DNA of 64,000 nucleotides from CAZWLD01 sp964634685 (GTDB lineage Bacteria > Bacillota_I > Bacilli_A > Acholeplasmatales > JAEDCM01), in assembly GCA_964634685.1 (NCBI GenBank), contig CAZWLD010000006.1, positions 1-64,000 on the forward strand, read 5' to 3'. Shown here one piece after another: positions 9,341 through 18,140 of this stretch. Position 1 is the first letter of the stretch; each line of letters starts with the position of its first letter. The notes beneath the pieces were generated by a model. That model was given only the letters and a program-made list of their open reading frames with translations, was not told the origin of the DNA and searched no databases. The translations under genes and the position numbers were made by a program.

Positions 9341-9808
9341 ATGGAATTATTAAAATTAAACAAAAAGGTTCGAACAATTTGGATTATCAGAAATCTATTT
9401 TTTGCGTTGTTAGTTTCTTTACTAATTGTACCAACATTATTTAGTGGGGAAATTCTCATTATTGTGGGAGTAGCCATTCCGATTGCGATTATTGTAGCTT
9501 TATTAATCATTTGGCCGTTTTTAAAATATAAGCTTTATAGCTTTGGCTATGATGATAAGAGAATTGCGATTAATTATGGGGTTTTGTTTAGACATCGTGT
9601 GATTGTTCCAATTCGCCAAATTCAAGATTTACATACCTATAATGGTCCAATTATGAGCTTAATGGGCTTAAGTGGAATTATTGTTTCAACGGCAGGTTCA
9701 AATTTTTCTATTGCGGGAATGCTAAATGAAGATGCTTTACAAATGGTCAATGAGTTGGAGGCCTTATTAAATAAAAGATTAGACGGTGATTTGAATGAAG
9801 AAGTTTAG
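9341..9808 (+). CDS. YdbS-like PH domain membrane protein
   Basis: 155 residues: a short cytosolic N-terminus, two adjacent transmembrane helices (about 19-65), then a bacterial PH-like (bPH2) domain with the typical YGVLFRHRVIVPIRQIQDLHTYNGPIMSLMGLSGIIV run. This matches YdbS of Bacillus, which works with YdbT; the pair has been linked to resistance to some bacteriocins, with no fixed biochemical role. Its end overlaps the start of the next gene by 14 bases. Confidence 0.8.
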   Translation: MELLKLNKKVRTIWIIRNLFFALLVSLLIVPTLFSGEILIIVGVAIPIAIIVALLIIWPFLKYKLYSFGYDDKRIAINYGVLFRHRVIVPIRQIQDLHTYNGPIMSLMGLSGIIVSTAGSNFSIAGMLNEDALQMVNELEALLNKRLDGDLNEEV

Positions 9809-11324
9809 TAAAAGGCTTATTTATCATAGAATTTTTGTTGGCTTTTTCCTAGGAATTTTTGCGTCTATATATGTTTTGTCTAGTTTATTATCAGAAAATG
9901 AGGAAGCAATTAATCCAATAGCTATTTTTATTAGCTTAGGAACTGGCTTTGTTGTTTTTGTTTTTTATATTATTTATGGAATTTTGTTTTATCATTTATC
10001 AGGATATGAGATTAAGGAAAACCAGATTGTATGTAAAAGAGGAGTTATTTTTAAGAAAAAATCGATTTTAGATTTTTCAAAAATCAATTCTGTTAATAAA
10101 AAGCAAAGTATATTTCAAAAAATGTTTGGAATTAGCTCTTTAAAGATCGATAGTGGTTCAACTAATAGTGCCAAGGAAGAGGAAGTATTAGTGATTGAGG
10201 ATACGAATGTTGTTAATGAATTGTATACTTTATTTAAATCGATTGATAAAAATAATCCGGTTTTGTCTTTAAATAAAGAAAATATTTCTTTGGAAAATAA
10301 TTCCTTTGAAAATGATTCTTTGGATGTTAAGGCGGAAGAAAATTTATACACCTTTGATTCGCAATCAAAAATAATCTATACCTTTGTTAATAGCTTTTTG
10401 TATTTGTTTTTGACAATTTGTACGGTCTTTGTCATTTGTGGTTCTCTTTATTTAACCTATTTGTTTCCTGATGAAAATTCTGAAGCAATAACCTTAGGCG
10501 AAATTCTCGTTGTAACAATTTCAACATTTGTGGTTTTTCTAGCTATCTTTTTTTTAGGTAGCCTCTTGCGAGCCTTTATTGGTTATTACAATTATAAGAT
10601 TACGAAGACTAATGATACTATTAATGTTGAATATGGCTTATTAGTAAATAATCATAATTCTTTTGATTTATCAAAGGTCAAGGGGGTTGTGATTACCCAG
10701 GGATTATTCCAAAGATTATTCAAACTAGCGACAATTAAGGTTGAGGTAATTGGCTATGTTGAGGGAAATAATAATCAAGCATCAATTGGAATGTTAATAC
10801 CGTTATGTAAAAAGAAAGAGATTTCAACCTACTTAGAGAAAATTATTCCTTCGCATATCCCATTGAAACAAGAGAATAAAGCCAAAGCCTTCATTCCATT
10901 TATTTCTTGGTATACAATTATCGGAGGCTTGACCTCAATTTTATTGATGATTCCGGCTTCCTTAATAAGCCTTGCATATAATTCAATAGAAGCCTTAATT
11001 GCATTAGACTCGATTATTTTAGGTATTTATTTATTAGGCTTGGTAATTTGTTTGTTTGATGGATTATTTGCTTATTATGCTCAGGATATAAGGATAGATT
11101 CGGAAAATATTACAATATATACCGGCTCAATTGTCAAAGCTAGTACGGTAATTAATAAGAATAATATTATTGCGATAGAAGATATTACAACGCCATTTAG
11201 GGCTAAATGTGGCATTTATTCGTATGTCATTCACTTCCATACCAATGCCTTTAGTAATACCAAAACGGTGAGAATATTAGGCGAAGAATATCGAGATAAG
11301 CTTTTAGATTGCATAAAGTATTAG
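9795..11324 (+). CDS. YdbT-like protein with repeated PH domains
   Basis: 509 residues with three two-helix membrane hairpins (about 10-60, 195-260 and 370-420), each followed by a bPH2 domain. The domain starts YEIKENQIVCKRGVIFKKKS, YYNYKITKTNDTINVEYGL and DIRIDSENITIYTGS mark the three repeats. This is the YdbT layout and length. It is translated with the YdbS-like gene by overlap. The function of the pair is not established. Confidence 0.8.
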   Translation: MKKFSKRLIYHRIFVGFFLGIFASIYVLSSLLSENEEAINPIAIFISLGTGFVVFVFYIIYGILFYHLSGYEIKENQIVCKRGVIFKKKSILDFSKINSVNKKQSIFQKMFGISSLKIDSGSTNSAKEEEVLVIEDTNVVNELYTLFKSIDKNNPVLSLNKENISLENNSFENDSLDVKAEENLYTFDSQSKIIYTFVNSFLYLFLTICTVFVICGSLYLTYLFPDENSEAITLGEILVVTISTFVVFLAIFFLGSLLRAFIGYYNYKITKTNDTINVEYGLLVNNHNSFDLSKVKGVVITQGLFQRLFKLATIKVEVIGYVEGNNNQASIGMLIPLCKKKEISTYLEKIIPSHIPLKQENKAKAFIPFISWYTIIGGLTSILLMIPASLISLAYNSIEALIALDSIILGIYLLGLVICLFDGLFAYYAQDIRIDSENITIYTGSIVKASTVINKNNIIAIEDITTPFRAKCGIYSYVIHFHTNAFSNTKTVRILGEEYRDKLLDCIKY

Positions 11325-11327
11325 AGA

Positions 11328-11357
11328 AGATTGTATTTTACATACAGTCTTTTTTTA
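11328..11357 (+). terminator. Terminator after ydbT-like gene
   Basis: AGATTGTA pairs with TACAGTCT and is followed by seven T. Confidence 0.75.
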
Positions 11358-11401
11358 AATGATTATTTGTAATATAATATAAGTAAATGGAGGTGTTAGA
11401 T

Positions 11402-11824
11402 ATGAAAATTAGAAAAAAAACAATAGTTTTATTTTGCATTGATGCATCTTTATTTATAACGACTGTTATAATGTTTGTTATTGGCTTTCATTCTAACAAT
11501 CTCTTTGTTGTATGCTATCTTTTAGCATTATTAACGGTGATTATCTTTATTGTAACTTGCTCAACCTTAGGCTTTAAAGGAGATTTAATTGAACCTTATG
11601 ATGATTATTGCTTAATTATAATTAATGGTGTCAAATATCGTTTGCGATATTATGAAATAAATGAGGTTTCATTGAATAAATCAGATATTTCTTTTAAGAT
11701 GGAAAATAGAACTTTAATCGCAAGGAATATTTATAAGTCAGAATATATTACTGTAAAAATAAATAATTATTTAAAAAGAGAAAAAAATAAAGAAAATAGC
11801 TTTGGTAATAATTCGGAGTTTTAG
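11402..11824 (+). CDS. Small two-helix membrane protein of unknown function
   Basis: 140 residues. Two hydrophobic helices lie in the first 65 residues, followed by a soluble beta-rich domain (DDYCLIIINGVKYRLRYYEINEVSLNKSDISF) and a Lys/Asn-rich tail. The fold pattern, two helices then an EPYDDYCLI-type strand region, loosely resembles the PH-domain proteins just upstream. GGAGGTG precedes ATG 11402, which is chosen over an in-frame ATG 15 bases earlier. I do not recognise a named family. Confidence 0.6.
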   Translation: MKIRKKTIVLFCIDASLFITTVIMFVIGFHSNNLFVVCYLLALLTVIIFIVTCSTLGFKGDLIEPYDDYCLIIINGVKYRLRYYEINEVSLNKSDISFKMENRTLIARNIYKSEYITVKINNYLKREKNKENSFGNNSEF

Positions 11825-11956
11825 GATTTTTTCTAAAGCTTTTTCTTTAATGTGAAGTTTATATTTCGCAAAAACATTTTATCATTTGTACCTTTTTTTG
11901 CCTCGACTTTTTTTTTTATATTTGGTACAATGATGGAGTATAAAGGAGCGATGATG

Positions 11957-14900
11957 ATGGCTAAATCATTAAATGAGTATTATGAAAAAATTAAATCATT
12001 TAAATATGGTAATGCCCGTTTAAAAAAATGCTTGGTTGATAAGGGTCATAATACATATATCCTATATTTTGAGTTTGATGAGACTTTAAATGCCGCTGAT
12101 GCTCTTGAATTTGTCCAATCTCTTGATTATTTTAAGACCAATCGTTGTGGAGTCGATTTTTATATTGAATATATTAATATGACTGAAGTCAATATGATTC
12201 GCTATTGGAATATGATTTTGGATCGATTAAGCGAAAGTCAAGGTCGATTATTAGCAATCAAGGATTTTGAGATAAAATATCAAAATAATGAATATACACT
12301 TATTATAGATAAGGATAGCACATATGTAGAAATGTATTTTGATGAAATAAAAAATGAATTTAAGCATTTTGGCTTTGATGTTAATATTTCTAAAGAGGTT
12401 TCAAATTCATTATTAACGACTGAGGAAATCATCGAGCGTCAGAAGGAAGAGCAATTAAAAAGATCGATTGAATTGCAGAAAGCCGCAAAGGCTCAAGCGG
12501 ACGAAAAACCAACGGTAAAATTAGGAAAAACATATTATAAGCCAGATTTAAATGTTAAGGCCGTTCCTATTCATAATATACCTAGCGATGCGATGGGATT
12601 ATACGAATATGAGCATGTTAACGGAATTCCTAATTTTGTCGTGGAGGGTACAATTTTTGCGGCTGAGGTCAGGAAGCTAACAAGTATGCATTTAGCCGAA
12701 TTTAAGATTACCGATGAGACCGATTCGATTGTCGTCAAACGATTCCTTCGCAAGCAAGAGGAAGTTACAGCAATGGAAGGCCTTAAAATTGGAGACTGCA
12801 TCAAGGTATCGGGAAAAGCTAAGTTTGATGAATATGCTAAGGATGTTGTTTTGATGGCGGATGCCTTAATGACCATTGATAAAATCAACAAGCCCGTTCG
12901 TGAGGATTTAGCCACAACAAAGCGTGTTGAGCTTCATTGTCATACTAATATGTCGAATATGGATGGAATTACAACGGCTGAAGAGTATTTGACGCAAGCA
13001 GTTAAGTGGGGCCACAAGGCTATAGCTTTTACCGATCACGCCGGGGTATATAATATAACTGAAGTTGCTCACAGCATTGGAAATATGGACATAAAGCCGA
13101 TTTTTGGATTAGAAGCCGATTTCGTTGATGATTTAGATTTAAAAATTGCTTTCACTAATCATGATATCAATTTAAAGGATGCGACCTTTGTTGTGTTCGA
13201 TACCGAAACAACTGGTTTTTCAACGGATTTTGATGAGCTTCTTGAAATCGGTGCCGTTAAGGTTCGTAATTTTGAGATTATCGATGAATTTCAAACATTG
13301 ATTAAGCCTACGCGTGAGCTTGGTCAAAAAGCCATGGAGGTAAATAAAATAACGGAAGATATGCTTGTGGATGCCCCTAATATTCAAGAAGCTTTACCGC
13401 AGTTCTTGGAGTTTGCCAAGGATGCCATTTTAGTAGCCCACAATGCCAAATTCGATATGGGACATCTTTACGCTAATATGGATAAGCTAAATATCGAATA
13501 TGAGGAATTTCCAGTTATTGATACTTTGGAAATGGCTCACAATTTTTATTATGATCAAACCAAAAAATTTAGTAATGAAGCCTTATGTAAATTATTTAAG
13601 ATTAAACTCGAAAATGCCCACCGAGCTTTAGATGATACAATTGCGACGGCTCAAATCTTTATCATTATGCTTAGAGATTTAGTTAAAAAGGGTTGTATGA
13701 ACTATAATCAAATTAATGATTATATTAATAAGGATGAATTATGGAAATATACAAGAACAAGTCATATCAATATGCTTGTTTTAAATCAAACCGGATATAA
13801 AAATCTCTTTAAGATTGTTAGTGATTCCTTAACAACGCATTTTTTTAAGGAAGCCCGCGTTTTAAAATCTGTTTTGGAGCAATATCGGGAAGGAATCATT
13901 GTCGGCTCTGGCTGCGCTTATGGTGATGTCTTTGAAACGGCTTTGAATAAACCATATAAAGAATTAATTCAAAAAATGCGTTATTATGACTATATTGAGG
14001 TTCAACCACCAGCAGTGTATTCTCAAATTGCATATGATGCTTCAATTGATGGCGATGTAGCTGTTAAAACAACAATCAAGAAAATCATTAAAGCTGCTGA
14101 TGAATTAGAAAAAATTGTTGTCGCAACTGGTGATGTTCACTATTTAAATAAAGAGGATCGCTTTTATCGTGACATCTATATTCAAACTCCAGTTGTTGGC
14201 GGCGGCATCCATCGTTTAAAAAGGTATCCTGAATCTCCGCTTCAGCATTTCCGAACAACCTCAGAAATGCTTGAGGAATTTAGCTTCCTAGGTCCCGATC
14301 GAGCATATGAAATTGTTGTTAAAAACACCAATGAGATTGCCGATCGCGTTGAAAAAATTCAAATGTTTAAAAAAGAATTATTTGCCCCAGATGACGATGA
14401 ATTTGCTTGGATGGGTGTACCATCAATCGAGGGTGAATTGAAACGAATGGTTAATGAAAGAGTTCATCAAATGTATGGTGAGGTTTTACCGCAAATTGTT
14501 GATGACCGTTTGCAAAAGGAATTGAATAGTATTATCACTAATAAATTCTGTTCTGTTTATTATATGTCTCATTTATTGGTTAAGCATTCGAATGACCGCG
14601 GATATTTAGTCGGATCACGTGGTTCTGTTGGCTCTAGCTTTGTTGCGACAATGATGGGAATTACTGAGGTAAATCCTTTATCGCCACATTATCGCTGTAA
14701 AAAATGTCGCTTTTCTAGCTTTAAGATGAATGAAGAGGAAAAGCAGAAATATGGAATAAGAGAAATTGAAGTGCCTCTTCAAAAAAATCTTGAGACAGTG
14801 GAGTCAGGCTTTGATTTACCAAATGCTAATTGCCCAATTTGTGGAACAAAGCTTACAAAGGATGGTCATGATATACCATTTGAAACCTTCCTTGGCTTTA

Positions 14901-16402
14901 AAGGAGATAAGGTTCCTGATATCGACTTAAACTTCTCAGGGGATGACCAGCCTTATGCCCATTTATATGTGCGTGAACTCATGGGGAATGACTATGCCTT
15001 CCGGGCTGGAACCCTCGCAACTGTTGCGGAAAAAACCGCCTATGGCTATGTAATGAAATATTTTGAAGAAAAGAAAATGGTTGTAAGAAGAGCCGAAATT
15101 GAAAGATTAGCTAAAAAAATTGAAGGAGTTAAGCGTTCAACTGGTCAACATCCAGGAGGAATTGTCATTGTTCCTAAGCGAATCGATATTTTTGATGTTA
15201 CACCAATTCAATATCCGGCTGATGATACGACTGCAGAATGGCGAACCACTCATTTCGATTACCATTCCTTTGAATCAAATTTATTAAAGCTAGATATTTT
15301 AGGACATGATGATCCAACGGTTATTCGCTACTATATGGATTATGTTAAACAGCATCCGGATGAATTTCCATTTGATAATGCTGCCGATATTCCTATTGAT
15401 GATCCAAGGCTTTATCAATTGTTTTGTGGAACCGATGTTATTAACTGCACATCCGAGGATATTTTGAGCCCGGTCGCAAGCTATGCTGTTCCAGAATTAG
15501 GTACAAACTTTGTTAGAAAGATGCTTGCGGATACGAAGCCATCAACATTCGCGGAATTAGTAAAGATTTCTGGTTTGTCTCATGGAACGGATGTTTGGCT
15601 AAATAATGCTGAGGCTTTGGTTTTAGGAAAAACCCAATTTGGTAAAATTGATTTCAAGGAGGTTATTGGATGTCGTGATGATATCATGGTTTATTTGATG
15701 TACCAAGGATTAGAACCGGCAATGGCCTTCAAAATCATGGAATTTGTTCGTAAAGGAAAGCCTTCAAAGGATAAGGCAACATGGGAAGATTTGAAGAAAT
15801 ACATGCGCGAAAGGAATGTGCCGGAGTGGTATATTTGGTCGTGTGAGCAAATTAAATACATGTTCCCGAAGGCTCACGCTACAGCTTATGTATTGAGTGC
15901 GATGCGTATAGCTTGGTTTAAGCTTAACAAGCCAATTTTATTCTACAGCGCTTATTTTACAATTCGAGCTAACCAATTTGATCCTGTTGTTATGACAAGT
16001 GGAGCTAATGCAATTAGAAATAAAATCAACGATATTCAAAAGGATCCAGATTCTAAAAACAAGGATTTAGACCTATTATCTGACCTTGAGGTAGCTTTGG
16101 AAATGACGAAGCGAGGTCTTAAGTTTAAGATGGTAGATATTGAAAAATCGGAAGCTAAGCAATTTGTCATTGATGGTGATTCCTTGATAATGCCATTTGC
16201 GTCAATTGACAAGCTTGGTGAAAATGCCGCCAATCTGATTGTTGAGGAACGAAATAAACAACCTTTTACCTCCAAGAAGGACGCAAAGGTTCGCGGAAAA
16301 ATCAACAATACTGTTTTTGATACAATGAATGAATTGGGTGTATTGGATAGTTTGAAGGATGATGAAGCCCCTGTTCAGGTTTTTGATTTATTTAATTCAT
16401 AG
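11957..16402 (+). CDS. polC: DNA polymerase III alpha subunit, PolC type
   Basis: Replicative DNA polymerase of low-GC Gram-positives, about 1,481 residues. In order: N-terminal domain, OB fold (FVVEGTIFAAEVRKL), PHP domain (RVELHCHTNMSNMDG) split by a DnaQ-type 3'-5' exonuclease (FVVFDTETTGFSTDFDELLEIGAV), then the polymerase core. The core includes GSRGSVGSSFVATMMG, a four-Cys zinc module (CKKCRFSS...CPICGTKL), PDIDLNFSGDDQP and FPKAHATAYVLSAMRIAWFK. Length and domain order are canonical. The open frame extends upstream to 11852, but ATG 11957 has AAAGGAG eight bases before it and begins MAKSLNEY; three ATG triplets occur in a row (11951, 11954, 11957). Confidence 0.95.
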   Translation: MAKSLNEYYEKIKSFKYGNARLKKCLVDKGHNTYILYFEFDETLNAADALEFVQSLDYFKTNRCGVDFYIEYINMTEVNMIRYWNMILDRLSESQGRLLAIKDFEIKYQNNEYTLIIDKDSTYVEMYFDEIKNEFKHFGFDVNISKEVSNSLLTTEEIIERQKEEQLKRSIELQKAAKAQADEKPTVKLGKTYYKPDLNVKAVPIHNIPSDAMGLYEYEHVNGIPNFVVEGTIFAAEVRKLTSMHLAEFKITDETDSIVVKRFLRKQEEVTAMEGLKIGDCIKVSGKAKFDEYAKDVVLMADALMTIDKINKPVREDLATTKRVELHCHTNMSNMDGITTAEEYLTQAVKWGHKAIAFTDHAGVYNITEVAHSIGNMDIKPIFGLEADFVDDLDLKIAFTNHDINLKDATFVVFDTETTGFSTDFDELLEIGAVKVRNFEIIDEFQTLIKPTRELGQKAMEVNKITEDMLVDAPNIQEALPQFLEFAKDAILVAHNAKFDMGHLYANMDKLNIEYEEFPVIDTLEMAHNFYYDQTKKFSNEALCKLFKIKLENAHRALDDTIATAQIFIIMLRDLVKKGCMNYNQINDYINKDELWKYTRTSHINMLVLNQTGYKNLFKIVSDSLTTHFFKEARVLKSVLEQYREGIIVGSGCAYGDVFETALNKPYKELIQKMRYYDYIEVQPPAVYSQIAYDASIDGDVAVKTTIKKIIKAADELEKIVVATGDVHYLNKEDRFYRDIYIQTPVVGGGIHRLKRYPESPLQHFRTTSEMLEEFSFLGPDRAYEIVVKNTNEIADRVEKIQMFKKELFAPDDDEFAWMGVPSIEGELKRMVNERVHQMYGEVLPQIVDDRLQKELNSIITNKFCSVYYMSHLLVKHSNDRGYLVGSRGSVGSSFVATMMGITEVNPLSPHYRCKKCRFSSFKMNEEEKQKYGIREIEVPLQKNLETVESGFDLPNANCPICGTKLTKDGHDIPFETFLGFKGDKVPDIDLNFSGDDQPYAHLYVRELMGNDYAFRAGTLATVAEKTAYGYVMKYFEEKKMVVRRAEIERLAKKIEGVKRSTGQHPGGIVIVPKRIDIFDVTPIQYPADDTTAEWRTTHFDYHSFESNLLKLDILGHDDPTVIRYYMDYVKQHPDEFPFDNAADIPIDDPRLYQLFCGTDVINCTSEDILSPVASYAVPELGTNFVRKMLADTKPSTFAELVKISGLSHGTDVWLNNAEALVLGKTQFGKIDFKEVIGCRDDIMVYLMYQGLEPAMAFKIMEFVRKGKPSKDKATWEDLKKYMRERNVPEWYIWSCEQIKYMFPKAHATAYVLSAMRIAWFKLNKPILFYSAYFTIRANQFDPVVMTSGANAIRNKINDIQKDPDSKNKDLDLLSDLEVALEMTKRGLKFKMVDIEKSEAKQFVIDGDSLIMPFASIDKLGENAANLIVEERNKQPFTSKKDAKVRGKINNTVFDTMNELGVLDSLKDDEAPVQVFDLFNS

Positions 16403-16465
16403 GGCTTTTTAATCTAGCAATAAAATCTTCTTTTCATATATTATTATTGAAAAGGAGGTTTTTTT

Positions 16466-16735
16466 ATGACAGGATGTCCTTGGAATCAACAGGGAAATAA
16501 TTGTGAAATGCCAAATCAAGCTCAAAAGCCAACTTGTCAATGTATGATGCCATTTACTAATGTAATCAATCGTTATTTTTATCAGGATGTACCAGTTCCA
16601 GTTCAATATCACACCAAAATAGTTAATAATTGTATTAAGAGATATTATCCAGCTCCGTATAATACATGTTCGGAGGAAACAGTATATGTTGATGAGCCAT
16701 ATTGTGGTTGCCAAAGTGGTTGCCAAAATCGATAA
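16466..16735 (+). CDS. CotD-like inner spore coat protein
   Basis: 89 residues, rich in Cys, Tyr, Pro and Asn, with no membrane segment. The centre (FTNVINRYFYQDVPVPVQYHTK, about 33-54) carries the V-N-x-Y/F, VPV and P/Q-Y-H-T-K pattern of CotD-type coat proteins, and many Cys flank it (CQCMM, CGCQSGCQ). Coat proteins cross-link around the forespore. A strong AAAGGAGG lies upstream, and CATATATTA, compatible with a sigma-E/K -10, lies at about 16435. Family call is tentative, but the spoVM, cse60 and pdaA genes in this window support a spore role. Confidence 0.5.
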   Translation: MTGCPWNQQGNNCEMPNQAQKPTCQCMMPFTNVINRYFYQDVPVPVQYHTKIVNNCIKRYYPAPYNTCSEETVYVDEPYCGCQSGCQNR

Positions 16736-16756
16736 GGGGAGAAATCCCCTTTTTTC
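16734..16756 (+). terminator. Terminator after cotD-like gene
   Basis: AAGGGG pairs with CCCCTT across loop AGAAAT and is followed by T residues, overlapping the stop codon. Confidence 0.8.
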
Positions 16757-16820
16757 ATATTTTTTTCACAACATCAAATGAAGAAAAAAGTATAATAGAG
16801 GTGAAAGGAAGAAATAGCTT

Positions 16821-17246
16821 ATGGTAAATTATATGGAATATATCATTTTAGCCATCCCTATATTGTGGGGCGTCATTATCAGCAAAAGATATAATATTAT
16901 TTTTGGGTTTATTTCGACCTTCACGATGGCTTATTTTATGTACTTTTTATTTTTAGATAGTGGCATTATTCCTCTTACTTTAATAGAGTCATTTAAGGAT
17001 AATTGCCTTGAAATAGCTTTGATAAAAATGAGTGATGCTTTAGTCGTTCCTGTCTATGATTTTTTTGAAAAATTATTTGGAACCTTGAAAATCGGTGATT
17101 TATGGACGAGGATGATGGTTGGTCAAAAATGGAATTACTTCATTTTTATGTTTCTAATTTCACTTGTTGGGCATGTAATTTCTCATTTTTTCCGTAAAAA
17201 AAGGGTAAAAGAACTCAAACAACTAAAAAAAGATGCAAGAAGATAA
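16821..17246 (+). CDS. Polytopic membrane protein of unknown function
   Basis: 141 residues. Two hydrophobic segments lie in the first 50 residues, an amphipathic middle follows (about 55-100), another helix lies at about 110-130, and the C-terminal tail is strongly basic (KKRVKELKQLKKDARR). The layout recalls CvpA-like proteins but I cannot see a diagnostic motif. It stands alone between a terminator and the vWA-kinase operon. Confidence 0.5.
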   Translation: MVNYMEYIILAIPILWGVIISKRYNIIFGFISTFTMAYFMYFLFLDSGIIPLTLIESFKDNCLEIALIKMSDALVVPVYDFFEKLFGTLKIGDLWTRMMVGQKWNYFIFMFLISLVGHVISHFFRKKRVKELKQLKKDARR

Positions 17247-17387
17247 AAAAAACTGTAAGCCTTTACAAGTATTTTGTTGCATTTTTTTTTATTCTATATT
17301 ATAATAGATATGAAATGATTAATAAGTTATCTTTTTAAACATATTTGACTTTAAGATAAGACTTGTATTAGATTGGAGTGGGTTGAG

Positions 17388-18068
17388 TTGAATGGTTTAA
17401 GTTTTAATTGTAATGTTGACTTAGTACTTTGTATTGACGCGACTGGATCAATGAGTCCCGTTATTCAAATGGTTAAGGACACAGCCTCATCATTTTATGA
17501 GAAAATCGTAGATGCTTTAGGAGAGAAAAAGAGAATCGTATCACATTTCCGTGTTAAGGTTTTAGTATTCCGTGATTTCTACTGTGATGGTCCAGCAGCA
17601 CTAGAGGAATCTGAATTCTTTACTTTACCTGGAGATACGCAAGCATTTAAGGATTTCGTTTCACCTATTGAAGCTAAATGGGGTGGTGACGAACCAGAAA
17701 ATGCATTAGAAGCTATTAGTATTGCGATGAATAGTGACTGGGTTCGTGAAGGTCAAAGACAACGTCATATTATCATGGTATGGACAGATGCTTCTGCACA
17801 TCCATTAGAAAAAGCGAGAACAGATCGCAATGAATATTATCCAAAGGGTATGCCAGAATCCTACCAAGAAATTTCTGACTGGTGGAATGGTGGAGAAAAA
17901 ATGAATAATCGAGCAAAACGTTTAATTGTGTTCGCTCCAGATGCTTATCCTTGGACTGATATTGCGGCTGAATGGAGTAGTGTTGTACACATCGCTTCAA
18001 AAGCTGGAGAAGGATTACGTGAGGTTGAACTTGAAGTAGTCTTAGCTTGTATCGCTGGAAGTATTTAA
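17388..18068 (+). CDS. TerY-like vWA domain protein
   Basis: A von Willebrand A domain of about 226 residues making up the whole protein. The metal-binding MIDAS motif is VLCIDATGSMS (DxTGS form, Asp at about 17), with a later TGD-like loop and the acidic GGDEPENALEAI segment. Soluble, no signal peptide. It heads an operon with a PP2C-like phosphatase and a Ser/Thr kinase, the TerY-P triad described in comparative genomics of tellurite/stress-response systems. There the vWA protein is thought to be an adaptor phosphorylated or organised by the other two. TTG 17388 sits eight bases after GGAG; TTG 17373 is the alternative start. Confidence 0.8.
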   Translation: MNGLSFNCNVDLVLCIDATGSMSPVIQMVKDTASSFYEKIVDALGEKKRIVSHFRVKVLVFRDFYCDGPAALEESEFFTLPGDTQAFKDFVSPIEAKWGGDEPENALEAISIAMNSDWVREGQRQRHIIMVWTDASAHPLEKARTDRNEYYPKGMPESYQEISDWWNGGEKMNNRAKRLIVFAPDAYPWTDIAAEWSSVVHIASKAGEGLREVELEVVLACIAGSI

Positions 18069-18082
18069 AAAAATATTAGAAA

Positions 18083-18114
18083 AAGGGCTGTTCGTTTTTT
18101 GCGAATGGCTTTTT
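18083..18114 (+). terminator. Hairpin between vWA and PP2C genes
   Basis: GCTGTTCG pairs with CGAATGGC (with a G-T pair) and is followed by TTTTT. It could attenuate transcription into the next two genes of the triad. Confidence 0.45.
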
Positions 18115-18140
18115 ATGGAAAATGAGGAGGAGAAAAAATC

